A DNA stretch of 64,000 nt from Neobacillus niacini (GCF_023715415.1 NZ_JAMBOB010000012.1:30213-94212); one strand, 5' to 3'; shown: positions 43,661 through 53,930, numbered from the stretch's first letter. Numbers and translations: made by a program. Notes: generated by a model from the sequence alone, not told the origin.

Positions 43661-44386
43661 ATGAAACAAGTGAAAAAAGCACCAATACTATCGGAACGTT
43701 TTGAAGTTGCCTTTAATCAAGTACATGATGCGATGAAGGATATTGTCAAAATTAATGATGATAGATTTGTAGTATTAGTAAAGGTTGGAGCTAAGAAATA
43801 TCAAATCATTGAAACTTTTAAAAAAGATCTCGAACAATATGCGAAGCTGCGCAATGCTATTGTCCATGAAAAAATGGAAGTTGGCTATTATATTGCTGAA
43901 CCAAATGCAAGAGTAGTAGAGCATATAGAAAAAATTGCCCATGTATTTAACCGTCCCAATTACGCTTTGACGATTGCGACGAGGAATGTAATATATTTTG
44001 ATTATAACGATCGCATCCTTAAAGTAACCGAGGCAATTCGCCAGTTTAATTATTCAAAATTTCCGATATACAAGAATAAAGAGTTTGTGGGTTTATTGAC
44101 GGCAGGAGCGATTGTAAAATGGATGGCACAGAACATGGTAAGCGGCTCTGTAAATCTAGACGATACACATATTTCGGATATTATGAAATACGAGAAGGAT
44201 CATCCGATTGACTTTGTCGCGAAAAGCACGAATATCTTTGATGTGGAAACGATTTTTGAAAAGTCACATAAAGTAAAAAAGAAATTAGAAGCTGTTATCA
44301 TTACCGAAAATGGTAAAAAAGACGAGACACCTCTAGGAATTGTTACTCCTTGGGATTTGATTGAAATCGACTATACGGTGGAGTAA
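43661..44386 (+). CDS. CBS-domain protein
   Basis: 241 residues. The N-terminal 90 residues are helical (MKQVKKAPILSERFEVAFN...). A CBS pair follows (about 95-240): IRQFNYSKFPIYKNKEFVG and LLTAGAIVKWMAQ, then a more diverged second domain with ESKTPLGIVTPWDL-like end (DETPLGIVTPWDLIEID). CBS pairs bind adenine nucleotides and act as sensors; no effector domain is seen. GGGGTAGAGG stands before ATG 43661. It is followed by a terminator. Confidence 0.82.
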   Translation: MKQVKKAPILSERFEVAFNQVHDAMKDIVKINDDRFVVLVKVGAKKYQIIETFKKDLEQYAKLRNAIVHEKMEVGYYIAEPNARVVEHIEKIAHVFNRPNYALTIATRNVIYFDYNDRILKVTEAIRQFNYSKFPIYKNKEFVGLLTAGAIVKWMAQNMVSGSVNLDDTHISDIMKYEKDHPIDFVAKSTNIFDVETIFEKSHKVKKKLEAVIITENGKKDETPLGIVTPWDLIEIDYTVE

Positions 44387-44390
44387 TAAA

Positions 44391-44428
44391 GGAAGGAGCA
44401 TACCAAAATGGTATGCTCCTCCTTATAT
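44391..44428 (+). terminator. Terminator after the CBS gene
   Basis: AGGAGCATACC pairs with GGTATGCTCCT around AAAAT, followed by CCTTATATTT. It is shared with the convergent acidic-protein gene. Confidence 0.8.
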
Positions 44429-44453
44429 TTAGCACCAATATTTTGGGCTTTTC

Positions 44454-45185
44454 TTATGGCATATCATCAAAGTTAAATTCGCTTAATTGATCCATATGGC
44501 TAGCAATCATCGCAATTATAGTGCTGGCCTCTTCTTTACTGAAAATGAAATGAGATTCGTCTTTGATTAGTTCATCCTCGGTGGTCCAAATTCGATTAAT
44601 TCGCTTTAACACACCGTCGCCAGTTTCCGGAACAACCCCAAATTGATAAGTCACTTCGACTTCATCTTCGTGCTTGAAAGCAGTTACCTCAGGGGTGTTC
44701 CATTCTACATCAATCTCTTCAAAAATATCGTCCTCATTTATTTCCTCAGCCTCATAATACTCGACACCATCGTCATCGGCCATTTCATAGCAGTCTTCAT
44801 CGTCTACATAGACTTCGTCTGAAGTAAGATAGACACCGTCATCTGTGTAATGATCATCATTGTTCATATAATCATGCAGGCTTGCGTGGACCTCATCGAT
44901 TATATCTTCTATGTCCGAAAGGATGACTTTAGCAGTATGCCCACTGTCAACATCAAAGGTATCGATGTAAAACTCTTCGTTCTGAGGATCAAAGAACAAA
45001 GTACAGAAATAGTCTCGATCGATTTCTTCTGTATTCACATCTTCTGTTTCTACAAAAAATTCGATCCTCGGGTGTTTGGCAGCTCTTTCAACCGACATTT
45101 GACCAACCTGATCATACTCTTCACAAATAGATTCTAGGTGATCTTGAAGTTCGCCGCAAACTCTGTCAAACCATTCTAACGACAT
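44454..45185 (-). CDS. Strongly acidic protein of unknown function
   Basis: 243 residues from ATG 45185 (ATG 45191 is also possible; AAAGGATGGG lies ahead). A central stretch of about residues 100-155 is dominated by Asp, Glu and Tyr (DDEDCYEMADDDGVEYYEAE). The flanks look folded, with FFVETEDVN, YFCTLFFDPQNEEFYIDTFD and a C-terminal helix. No family is recognised. It is divergent from the AddB-like gene across 160 bases, so the two may share regulation. A nucleic-acid mimic or chaperone-like role is possible but unsupported. Confidence 0.72.
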   Translation of the reverse strand: MSLEWFDRVCGELQDHLESICEEYDQVGQMSVERAAKHPRIEFFVETEDVNTEEIDRDYFCTLFFDPQNEEFYIDTFDVDSGHTAKVILSDIEDIIDEVHASLHDYMNNDDHYTDDGVYLTSDEVYVDDEDCYEMADDDGVEYYEAEEINEDDIFEEIDVEWNTPEVTAFKHEDEVEVTYQFGVVPETGDGVLKRINRIWTTEDELIKDESHFIFSKEEASTIIAMIASHMDQLSEFNFDDMP

Positions 45186-45347
45186 TAACATCCCATCCTT
45201 TCAAGGTAATCGGAGTTATTATCTCCAACATGTCTATTAATATGTTTAATTCATTCATTTTTGTAAAAACATGGATTTTCCTGTCATACTGAAAAGGTAA
45301 AATGATATAATGTGACCAATAATGTTAGTCTACGTTGGAGGGGTACC

Positions 45348-48299
45348 ATGCATTCGTTAGTCAATGAACTAGACCAAATTTGTACTCAATTCCTCTTAAA
45401 GGAAAAAGTCGTCATCGTTGATTCCTTCGAAATCGGAGAACAAATCAATGAGGCTTTTATTAAGGCTGGACAACGGTCAATTAATCTAAAGTATAAGACT
45501 GTCCTTAATCTGGCCATGAATCTTGTGGAATTACATGATGAGGACCCTATAACTGTACTAGATGGGACAGTTGGCGTTCATTTTACTTATAACATTCTGA
45601 GGGAATTAAAGAACCAAAGAAAACTGCGTTATTTTTCAGAAATGGAAATTACACCTTCCTTTAGTCATGCCATCTATTCAACGCTTCAGAATCTTAGGCT
45701 TGCAGGCTACAAGGCGGGAACACTTAGGAAAGATACTTTCCTTTCACCTGAAAAAGCAGAGGATTTTGCAGCAATTTTAACAGAATATGAAAAAATGCTT
45801 GATTTCAATCATTTCACGGATAAAGCCTCCATTCTTACCAAAGCATTACATCTTGCCCAAAGGAATGAAAGAGCAGTCTTTATACTTCAATCTAATTTGC
45901 ACCTTACCCACCTAGAAGAACTGCTTCTTCATCAAATCCTGCCAGAAGATTCATTCAAACTACCGCTAGCCCCTGTCTTAGGGATAAGCATTCCAGAGAG
46001 GTCAAGCTTATCATCGATCTCCTGGGGAGAGCCAACGCCGTTAAGCCACCTCTATATGCTTGATGAAGCAGGAGGAGGAACAATAAATATAGATATCTTC
46101 ACTTCAAAAACAGAGGAAATGGAAGTGAAACATGTATTCGAAAAGATAAAATCATCTCGAGCGCCGCTGGATGAATGTATTGTTTTTTATACTAATGCTG
46201 ATTCATACATAACACCATTTTTCAACTTAGCGCAAAAGCTTAATATTCCGATAACCTTTGGTGAAGGGGTACCTGTAGGATATAGTCGACCTGGACGACT
46301 CGTTTCTGGATTAATTACTTGGATTCAAACGAATTATAGTGTGCAATCCTTTATCGATTTATTGAATGAAGGATTAATCACCCTAGGTGACGATTCACCT
46401 TCAAAATCCAAAATCGTAAGACTTCTTCGGGATATACAAATCGGTTGGTCGAAGGAGCGGTATTTAACGCAGCTTGAAAATGAAAGGAAACGATTATCTG
46501 AAAAAGGGGAAGAGTTTGAACGTGCAACAAATGAAATAGCGTGGTTACATCAATGGTTTTCTAAGATATTTAAAAGACTTCCTGATAGTAATTCAACCTA
46601 TAATTATAAAAAATGTATAACCAGCATTGCTTATCTTTTAAAAAATCATAGTAAAAGCAGTACAAAGCTTGATGAAATTTCAAAAACAACACTATTGGAA
46701 GTGATCGAGAAAATTGTACCTTATGCTGATGAAGAGTTAGTCAGGCACGATGTATTTGAAAAGCTGAATGACCTACTGCTTTCGATTAGGGTAAATCAAT
46801 CACGTCCACAACCCGGATTTCTGCATATGACTTCTTATAAAAAAGAGGTCTATCACAGTGCTCCGAATGTATTTTTCTTGGGGCTTGATAATCGGAAGTT
46901 TCCAGGCAATTCAGGAGAAGATCCATTGCTTCTTGATACAGAGCGTATCGCACTTGGCAAAAAAATGCCATTATTACGTGAAATGAGTCAGGAAAACACC
47001 TATACGCTTCTGCAGGCTTTGGCTCATTCAATGGGTAACGTGACAGTAAGCTATTGTGATTTTTCCATCAATGATAATCGTGTGATAAATCCTGCTCATG
47101 TCATTCTACAATGCTACCGAATGATGTCGGGCAATAAAGATGCTGAATACAAGGACTTACGATCACAAACATCAGACCTCGTTTCTAGTGAGATTTTCGA
47201 GGATAAAGATTATTGGACTAAGAAATTAATCGACGACACACCTTCACAACTCAATGAAGGGATTCTTAATCATTTTCTAAATGTCAAACAAGGTCTTTCA
47301 GCAGAGAGTGCTCGTTTTTCAGAAAGCTATTCCGAATTTGATGGGTTCATACAAATAGATCCAAGCCAGTATGACCCGCGGATCAATCATGAAAAAACAA
47401 TGAGTGCAGGGAAATTAGAGACTCTTGCAAGATGTCCTTATTCTTACTTCCTTAAGGAAGTATTAAGAATGAGGCCGATTGAGGAGGTTTCGTATGATGC
47501 GAATAAATGGTTAGACCCAGCTACTCGGGGCAGTTTGCTTCACAGCATTTTTGAAACCTTCTATAAGGAAATTACACAACAAAATGTTAAGCCGAGCTAC
47601 GCTATTCATCACGATAAAATTATGGAAATAGCTGTTGGTCTTATTGAAAAAGAAAAAGAGGTCCTGCCTCCGCCAAATGAACGGGTTTATCAGCGGGAAA
47701 TGAACGATATCTTGGCATGCTGTGATATCTTTCTAAAAGAAGAAGAGATTCATGGCGAGCACTACAATCCACTCCATTTTGAATATTCATTTGGTATTGG
47801 AGACAGCGAACCGGCCATCATTCAACTGCCTTCGGGAGATATAAAGGTAACTGGAATCATTGACCGTGTTGACCAATCCCATGATGACAGGTACCATATC
47901 ATCGATTATAAAACGGGAAGTACCTATGGTTATGAGAAAAATAAAGCTTTTAAAGGCGGCCGTCAGCTACAGCATATGATTTATGCCTTAGCAATTGAAC
48001 AGCATTTAGATTTAGGCGAGGGTGCTGTCGAGGAAAGTTCGTATTACTTCCCTACTCTAAAGGGAATGGCACAGCGATTTACTAGGAAACAGGACGTTAC
48101 ACTAAGGACGAATGGGTTAGATATTTTGCAAAAGCTTATTGATGTAATTAAACATGGTCATTTTGAAATGACAGAGGATGATAATGATTGTAAATTTTGC
48201 GAATTCAAGCTGGTTTGCCGCCGCCACTTTTATGATAAAGACTCCCTTGAGAAAAAACAGACTAATCAAAAGTTAACGGGGGTTCGTGCATATGACTAA
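45348..48299 (+). CDS. AddB-like PD-(D/E)XK nuclease subunit, atypical
   Basis: 983 residues from ATG 45348 (TTGGAGGGG ahead; an upstream in-frame extension lacks one). The C-terminal third is the AddB-type nuclease: GSLLHSIFE, D839 in IDRVD, D853 and K855 in IDYKTG, and four cysteines C696, C948, C951 and C957 in the AddB iron-sulfur arrangement. The N-terminal two thirds resemble an inactivated helicase; the P-loop that canonical Bacillus AddB carries at its start (GxxxSGKT) is missing. Canonical AddB is near 1160 residues. It overlaps the AddA-like gene, indicating a complex. Confidence 0.78.
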   Translation: MHSLVNELDQICTQFLLKEKVVIVDSFEIGEQINEAFIKAGQRSINLKYKTVLNLAMNLVELHDEDPITVLDGTVGVHFTYNILRELKNQRKLRYFSEMEITPSFSHAIYSTLQNLRLAGYKAGTLRKDTFLSPEKAEDFAAILTEYEKMLDFNHFTDKASILTKALHLAQRNERAVFILQSNLHLTHLEELLLHQILPEDSFKLPLAPVLGISIPERSSLSSISWGEPTPLSHLYMLDEAGGGTINIDIFTSKTEEMEVKHVFEKIKSSRAPLDECIVFYTNADSYITPFFNLAQKLNIPITFGEGVPVGYSRPGRLVSGLITWIQTNYSVQSFIDLLNEGLITLGDDSPSKSKIVRLLRDIQIGWSKERYLTQLENERKRLSEKGEEFERATNEIAWLHQWFSKIFKRLPDSNSTYNYKKCITSIAYLLKNHSKSSTKLDEISKTTLLEVIEKIVPYADEELVRHDVFEKLNDLLLSIRVNQSRPQPGFLHMTSYKKEVYHSAPNVFFLGLDNRKFPGNSGEDPLLLDTERIALGKKMPLLREMSQENTYTLLQALAHSMGNVTVSYCDFSINDNRVINPAHVILQCYRMMSGNKDAEYKDLRSQTSDLVSSEIFEDKDYWTKKLIDDTPSQLNEGILNHFLNVKQGLSAESARFSESYSEFDGFIQIDPSQYDPRINHEKTMSAGKLETLARCPYSYFLKEVLRMRPIEEVSYDANKWLDPATRGSLLHSIFETFYKEITQQNVKPSYAIHHDKIMEIAVGLIEKEKEVLPPPNERVYQREMNDILACCDIFLKEEEIHGEHYNPLHFEYSFGIGDSEPAIIQLPSGDIKVTGIIDRVDQSHDDRYHIIDYKTGSTYGYEKNKAFKGGRQLQHMIYALAIEQHLDLGEGAVEESSYYFPTLKGMAQRFTRKQDVTLRTNGLDILQKLIDVIKHGHFEMTEDDNDCKFCEFKLVCRRHFYDKDSLEKKQTNQKLTGVRAYD

Positions 48300-51200
48300 A
48301 AAGATTATTGATCAAGGAGCAAGGGATAAAATTAAATACAATCTGCAAACCAATTTCTTAGTCGAAGCGGGTGCAGGCTCTGGGAAAACAACGAGCCTTG
48401 TCGATCGGATGGTGAACCTGATTACCACCGGAGCAGCGGAAATACAGGAAATTGTTGCGATTACTTTTACAAGAAAAGCAGCAGATGAGTTAAAGGTACG
48501 CTTCCAATCAAAAGTAGAGTCAGCCTGGAAAGAAGAAAGTGACCTTGATATCAAGTTTCGGTTGTCGGTAGCACTTCAAAATTTGGAGAGGTGCTTTCTA
48601 GGTACCGTTCATTCCTTTTGTGCCAAGCTGCTTCGTGAACGGCCAATTGAAGCCAATTTAGATTTAACCTTCAAGGAACTAGAAGAGTCCGAGGATTTAG
48701 AACTTTTAGAGGAAGCGTGGCAGCTTTATTTACAAAAGTTATTGGATGAAAACTCTAAACAATTTGACCGAATCAATGAATTGGGAATAAGTATTGATCA
48801 GATTTTTCCATGGGTAGGAAATCTAAAAGAATACTCTGATGTCCAGTGGATTACAGAAACAGTTAACAAACCAACGCTCACATCAGATTTTCAATCCTTT
48901 ATGAAGCTAGTAAAAGAAGCGGAAAAATCGATACCAGTTGAAGAACCTGATAAAGGCTATGATTCCTTACAAAGGGCAATTCGAATGGCCATTCAAAAAG
49001 AAAGATTGATGGATGTAACGAAGGATAAGAACATCATTGGTATTTTCGAATTGTTTAATAAAAGCTTAAAACCAACATTAAACCGGTGGCATTCAAAAGA
49101 GGATGCGAAGTTTTACAGTGAAGAAATCAATGCTTTTCTTGAAGTGTCCATCAAGCCATTGCTTCAAGCTTGGAAGGAATATTGCCACCCAATTATCGTT
49201 GATTTCATTCAAGAAGCTTTAACTGTCTATGAAGACTTAAAAAAAGAACGCTCATTATTAAATTTCCAAGATTTAATGTTGCATTCCTCAAAGTTATTAA
49301 AGAAAAATCCTGAAGTAAGAAGCTATTTTCAAAAAAAATACCGTTTCTTACTTATTGATGAATTTCAAGACACGGACCCGCTTCAGGCCGAGATTATGTT
49401 TTTTCTAACAAGTGAGGATCCAAGTGAACAAATTTGGACAAGGTGCAGTCCGAAAGCTGGCTCACTTTTTGTAGTAGGTGATCCAAAACAAGCGATTTAT
49501 CGATTCCGTCGAGCAGATATTGATACATACAATCGCGTGAAACAGTTAATGGAAGAGCATGGCGGTGAAATCCTGCAATTAATCACAAATTTCAGGTCTG
49601 TAGATTGTGTAACGGAAAAGTTAAATACCGTATTTGAAAAGCATTTACCAGCTGTAGAAACACTACATCAAGCAGCCTATCGACCATTAATCGCACATCA
49701 CAATGATGAGGGCGATGGATTTACTGGAATCAAACGTTTAAGTGTTCCCGCCGACTTCAGTAAGAAAGAAGAAGTAATCCAAAAGGATGCAGAAAATATT
49801 GCACTTACCATTCAATCTTTGCTTAAAAAAGGATATCGAGCAAAGGACTTCATGGTTCTGACAAGATACAATGATGGAGTTTCTATTTATGCAAAGAGAA
49901 TAGAGGCAATGGGAATTCCTGTTAGTATCTCGGGTGAGGTAGTCATGGGTGAAACAAGAGAGTTTCAAGATTTATGGATTTTATTAAAATCCTTTTTAGA
50001 TCCTACGGATGAAGTAAGTTTTGTTGCAGTACTTCGCGGGATTTTCTTCGGTATCAGTGATCAAGAGCTTTATGAATGGAAGCAAGCCAAAGGGAGATTT
50101 TCTATCTATAGTGATATACCAGAGGGTTTGAATCCAGTGATCAAGGAAAAATTCGTTGACACATTAACCATATTAATGTTATGTCAACAAAGAATTCGGC
50201 AGTTATCTCCAACTGCTGCGATTGAAAGTATCATGGAGGTTGTAGGCTTTTATCCCTTGCTTTTAAAAAATGACCGTAACAAACGTACCTATAAGAGTAT
50301 GCTGCAAATGATGGAAAACTTACGTAAACAGGAGGCATCGGGGAATACCAATTATAAACAAATCATGGATTCTCTTACAAAATTACTTTTTGAAAAAACA
50401 ACTGTCGCAAATATGGAGGAAGGTGCTGATGCGGTTCGGATTATGAATGTTCATAAAGCAAAGGGACTTGAGGCACCCGTTGTTTTCTTGGCTCACCCTG
50501 CAAAACAGGTGAATCCGGTCTCTTTTTTATCACAGCATATCAAGCGAGAGGATTATTCCTCACAAGGATACTTTATGTTTACGGTAAGAAATGGCTTTCA
50601 GGCTAGAGAAGTTGCGGTCCCACTAAACTGGGAAACCCATAAGAACGAGGAATTAGAGTATCTTACACAAGAAGAATTGCGGATTATTTATGTTGCGGCT
50701 ACCCGGGCAGAAAAAGCACTTGTCATTAGTTCAAACGGAAGTAATAAGAAAAATCCATGGAATGTCCTTTTTGAAATTGAAAATATAGAGGAAGTGGAAG
50801 TTCCTGAAATAGAGAACGTCGATAAGGTTTCTGCCAACGAAATCACTTTTGCTGAGTACCAAGCCAAAACAGTAAGTATGCTTGCTTGGCTGGACCAAAG
50901 CAAAGTGAAATCCTTTGAGCACTGGACGCCAACAAAGGATAAGGATTTTTCTGATGTTTTCGAAATTGAACGGGAAGCGGGCGGGGGAAAAGAGTGGGGG
51001 ACCCTGATTCATGATGTCTTTGAAAAAGCCATTCAAGGTCATGATGTGACTAAGTACATCAAGGCTGCATTAACCAGCAACAATATTCCCCCTTCAAAAG
51101 AAGATGAAGTGATCACGTATCTTACCAATTTAAGGACTTCAGCGTTATGGGATGAAATCCAAACAGCCGATGAAGTCTTAACGGAAGTTCCGTTTACCTT

Positions 51201-51492
51201 AAAAGTTGAAAAGCACGATTCTCTTTATGCTCACATTACAAGGAATCCTGAAGATAAACATCCTTTTTTTGTAAAAGGAATCATAGATCTTATCTACAAA
51301 CAGAATGGTGAATGGAAGATTGTCGATTACAAAACGGACCGAGCAAAAAGAATCGAAGACTACGAAAAACTGCAAAACTTTTATCGTGCCCAACTATCCT
51401 TTTATAAGCAGGCGTGGGAAGAGATAACGAAGGAAAAAGTAAAGAGAGAAAGTCTTTACTTTATAGAACCAAATAGAGTAGTCCACTATTAA
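48292..51492 (+). CDS. AddA-like UvrD/Rep helicase-nuclease
   Basis: 1066 residues from ATG 48292. UvrD helicase motifs: Walker A AGAGSGKTT with K32, ITFTRKAADEL, DEFQDTDPLQ with D356-E357, VVGDPKQAIYRFRRAD, and MNVHKAKGLEAPVVFLA. C-terminal PD-(D/E)XK nuclease: GTLIHDVFE, D999, D1012 and K1014 in VDYKTDR. Together with the preceding gene it makes a RecBCD/AddAB-like end-processing machine. It is shorter than Bacillus AddA (about 1230). Translational coupling: eight bases overlap. Terminator after the gene. Confidence 0.82.
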   Translation: MTKKIIDQGARDKIKYNLQTNFLVEAGAGSGKTTSLVDRMVNLITTGAAEIQEIVAITFTRKAADELKVRFQSKVESAWKEESDLDIKFRLSVALQNLERCFLGTVHSFCAKLLRERPIEANLDLTFKELEESEDLELLEEAWQLYLQKLLDENSKQFDRINELGISIDQIFPWVGNLKEYSDVQWITETVNKPTLTSDFQSFMKLVKEAEKSIPVEEPDKGYDSLQRAIRMAIQKERLMDVTKDKNIIGIFELFNKSLKPTLNRWHSKEDAKFYSEEINAFLEVSIKPLLQAWKEYCHPIIVDFIQEALTVYEDLKKERSLLNFQDLMLHSSKLLKKNPEVRSYFQKKYRFLLIDEFQDTDPLQAEIMFFLTSEDPSEQIWTRCSPKAGSLFVVGDPKQAIYRFRRADIDTYNRVKQLMEEHGGEILQLITNFRSVDCVTEKLNTVFEKHLPAVETLHQAAYRPLIAHHNDEGDGFTGIKRLSVPADFSKKEEVIQKDAENIALTIQSLLKKGYRAKDFMVLTRYNDGVSIYAKRIEAMGIPVSISGEVVMGETREFQDLWILLKSFLDPTDEVSFVAVLRGIFFGISDQELYEWKQAKGRFSIYSDIPEGLNPVIKEKFVDTLTILMLCQQRIRQLSPTAAIESIMEVVGFYPLLLKNDRNKRTYKSMLQMMENLRKQEASGNTNYKQIMDSLTKLLFEKTTVANMEEGADAVRIMNVHKAKGLEAPVVFLAHPAKQVNPVSFLSQHIKREDYSSQGYFMFTVRNGFQAREVAVPLNWETHKNEELEYLTQEELRIIYVAATRAEKALVISSNGSNKKNPWNVLFEIENIEEVEVPEIENVDKVSANEITFAEYQAKTVSMLAWLDQSKVKSFEHWTPTKDKDFSDVFEIEREAGGGKEWGTLIHDVFEKAIQGHDVTKYIKAALTSNNIPPSKEDEVITYLTNLRTSALWDEIQTADEVLTEVPFTLKVEKHDSLYAHITRNPEDKHPFFVKGIIDLIYKQNGEWKIVDYKTDRAKRIEDYEKLQNFYRAQLSFYKQAWEEITKEKVKRESLYFIEPNRVVHY

Positions 51493-51536
51493 AAACAAAA
51501 ATTCCTCATTTAAATAAATGGGGAATTTTTGTTGTT
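51493..51536. terminator. Terminator between convergent AddA-like and thioesterase genes
   Basis: AAAAATTCC...GGAATTTTT with an inner CATTTA/TAAATG pair. Confidence 0.8.
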
Positions 51537-51945
51537 ACTTATATTCAAGTTCAAATTGTTCGATTCGTTCTCTGACAAAATTAGGTACAGGGCAGGGTTC
51601 CATGGTTTGGTGGTCAACACTTACGTAAATAATCTCAGCAAGGAGAATGGGTTCGATTTCATCTTCTCTCGTAATCAAAAAGTTCATCGTCATGCTCTTG
51701 TTGCCGACTCTTTCCATCCTGCACCAAATGGTGAGCCAATCATTTAAAAATGCAGATCGTTTATAATTGATTGTCGACTTTGCCAGAACAAAATCAAACT
51801 TTTCATCGTGTTGAAGAAGCTGCTGGAAATATTCTGTGACGGCAACATCTATATAGGTTAAATAATGAGAATTAAAAACAATCTTTTGACCATCAATTTC
51901 CGAATAACGCACCTTTAATCGATGTGAGAAACGATAATCTACCAT
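51535..51945 (-). CDS. Acyl-CoA thioesterase, 4HBT hotdog family
   Basis: 136 residues. RYSEIDGQKIVFNSHYLTYID matches the YbgC/FadM-type signature, with Asp in the catalytic place. It hydrolyses acyl-CoA thioesters; the chain length is unknown. AAGGGAG lies six bases before ATG 51945. It follows the SRPBCC gene with 14 bases between, so the two form an operon. Confidence 0.85.
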   Translation of the reverse strand: MVDYRFSHRLKVRYSEIDGQKIVFNSHYLTYIDVAVTEYFQQLLQHDEKFDFVLAKSTINYKRSAFLNDWLTIWCRMERVGNKSMTMNFLITREDEIEPILLAEIIYVSVDHQTMEPCPVPNFVRERIEQFELEYK

Positions 51946-51959
51946 TCTAGGCTCCCTTC

Positions 51960-52421
51960 TTATTTCACCAATGCGTGTTCTTCCTCGGCAGCTGCTTTAA
52001 CCTTTTCAACAAATTTCACCACTGTCTTATCGCTGGCGAACCATAAGAATAATTTAAAAATCGCTTTTAATGGTTTATTTGTTGTTGTGTATTTGAAATG
52101 TGATTTGTGTTCATTTATTTTCGTTAATTCATAACCAGCGGTAATTTCAAAGTAGTTCGCTAAGTTAAATCCCACCATCATTTTCTTATGGTCAGGAGTG
52201 TCCAAGTAAACGAGGGTTTCAACATCATACTCTTCAACCCGTTTCCCTTCTTTATACTGCTGACGATAGATAGTGCCAACCCCTTCTTCGGTCACTTTCA
52301 CGGGTGTATTACTAATTACCTGTGGCATAATCTTTTGCATATTTTCTAAAGACCCATCAAATAATGCCCAAATCTTTTCAATAGGAGCATCAATTTCTAT
52401 TTCCTTTGTCCATTCCTTCAT
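51960..52421 (-). CDS. SRPBCC/START-like lipid-binding protein
   Basis: 153 residues. The opening EIEIDAPIEKIWALFDGSL is the classic SRPBCC first strand-helix, with EYDVETLVYLD in the sheet and a long C-terminal helix. Members bind small hydrophobic ligands; some are polyketide cyclases. AAGAGGTG seven bases before ATG 52421. First gene of the two-gene operon with the thioesterase, consistent with a hydrophobic acyl ligand (inference). Confidence 0.82.
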   Translation of the reverse strand: MKEWTKEIEIDAPIEKIWALFDGSLENMQKIMPQVISNTPVKVTEEGVGTIYRQQYKEGKRVEEYDVETLVYLDTPDHKKMMVGFNLANYFEITAGYELTKINEHKSHFKYTTTNKPLKAIFKLFLWFASDKTVVKFVEKVKAAAEEEHALVK

Positions 52422-52628
52422 CCGAGAACACCTCTTAGTATATAATTATTTTAAATTTTCGAAAAAATAACAGATTGAATTTAATATTCTATTTTAAAGT
52501 TGAAATACCTTCCGATTGTACCAAACTCATATTTCTCCTGCTGAAACTTGTAATCTACGTTGTTAGAAAAATAAAAATATTAGTTTCTATGTTTTACCAT
52601 TTGATATATAGTAACAATAATTGAAAAA

Positions 52629-53891
52629 ATGTATGAAGGGAATGAATCAATATTGGGTACTTCTTTAGAAGGTTCAATCGATAACCCAGGGACCATTTCT
52701 CGTTCCAAACGATTATGGATTGCTGTTGTATTAGGTTCTTTAGCGGCATTTGCCCCATTGTCCATTGACATGTATCTGCCTGCGTTACCTATATTAGCGG
52801 ATTATTTTCAAACCAGTGCCTCTTTTATTCAGCTAAGTTTAACCTTTTTCCTATTAGGTTTATCTTTGGGGCAGCTGTTTGCAGGACCGATTAGTGATAT
52901 CCGCGGGAGGCGCAATCCACTTCTAATTGGGTTGATTATCTATGCAGTGGTTTCGTTATTATGTGTTTTTAGTCCTTCTATATGGACATTCGTTCTATTG
53001 CGATTTATTCAAGGGCTCGCTGGTGCAGTAGGGATTGTCATCTCAAGGGCAGTTGTCCGCGATTTATATTCTGGAACGGAATTGACCAAATTCTTTGCTC
53101 TCCTTTCGTTAGTAAATGGGACGGCGCCAATTCTAGCCCCAATAGCTGGTGCGCAACTTCTTAGGTTCGTTCCATGGCAAGGAGTATTTATTGTCCTAGG
53201 GTTAATCGGTTTTATTATGTTTATTGCCGTCCTTTTCGGCTTATCGGAAACACTTCCAGAAGAAAGACGGTTACGTGGCGGAATCAAAAACACTTTTATG
53301 ACCTTTCGTAATCTCTTCGTAGACCGTAGTTTTATGGGGTATGCCATTTCCCAAGGACTCATTTCCGGAACTATGTTTGCTTACATATCGGGTTCTCCCT
53401 TTGTAGTCCAAAACATCTACGGTGCTTCACCGCAAGTTTTCAGTCTTATTTTTGCCATCAATGGGATGGGAATTATGATTGCCAGCCAAACAACTGGTAG
53501 ATTAGCAGGAAGAGTAAAAGAGTCAAAGCTATTAATCTTCGGATTAGGTATGTCCTTTTTCGGCAGTATTGCCCTATTTATTCTAATACTGCTCCAAGCA
53601 ACATTATGGATGCTATTAATTCCATTATTATTTGTGGTATCGAGTGTCGGTGTCGTCAATACAGCAGGATTCTCGCTTGCCATGCAAAAACAAGGTAAAA
53701 ATGCAGGCAGTGCCTCTGCACTCCTAGGTGTTCTTTCCTTTGTATTTGGTGGTGTAACTTCCCCCTTAGTGGGAATAGGAGGACGAGAATCCGCAATCCC
53801 TATGGGACTTGTCATCGTATTCGCCTCATGTGGTGCAGTTCTTTCGTATGTTACTCTTGTCCATAGAATGACTAGACAAAAAGCTGCTTAA
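52629..53891 (+). CDS. Bcr/CflA-family MFS drug efflux transporter
   Basis: 420 residues with 12 helices. SLAAFAPLSIDMYLPALP, followed by a QLSLTFFLLGLSLGQLFAGPI segment, and RFIQGLAGAVGIVISRAVVRD are Bcr/CflA hallmarks. It exports drugs or sulfonamide/bicyclomycin-like compounds by proton antiport. ATG 52629 has no clear ribosome site; TTG 52653 lies 12 bases after AAGGG and may be the true start. A terminator follows. Confidence 0.87.
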   Translation: MYEGNESILGTSLEGSIDNPGTISRSKRLWIAVVLGSLAAFAPLSIDMYLPALPILADYFQTSASFIQLSLTFFLLGLSLGQLFAGPISDIRGRRNPLLIGLIIYAVVSLLCVFSPSIWTFVLLRFIQGLAGAVGIVISRAVVRDLYSGTELTKFFALLSLVNGTAPILAPIAGAQLLRFVPWQGVFIVLGLIGFIMFIAVLFGLSETLPEERRLRGGIKNTFMTFRNLFVDRSFMGYAISQGLISGTMFAYISGSPFVVQNIYGASPQVFSLIFAINGMGIMIASQTTGRLAGRVKESKLLIFGLGMSFFGSIALFILILLQATLWMLLIPLLFVVSSVGVVNTAGFSLAMQKQGKNAGSASALLGVLSFVFGGVTSPLVGIGGRESAIPMGLVIVFASCGAVLSYVTLVHRMTRQKAA

Positions 53892-53895
53892 TGAA

Positions 53896-53930
53896 GGTCC
53901 CCTTGCCAGCGCTGGCAGGGGATTTTTATA
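53896..53930 (+). terminator. Terminator after the MFS gene
   Basis: CCCCTTGCCAGC pairs with GCTGGCAGGGG, then ATTTTTAT; GC-rich and strong. Confidence 0.85.
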
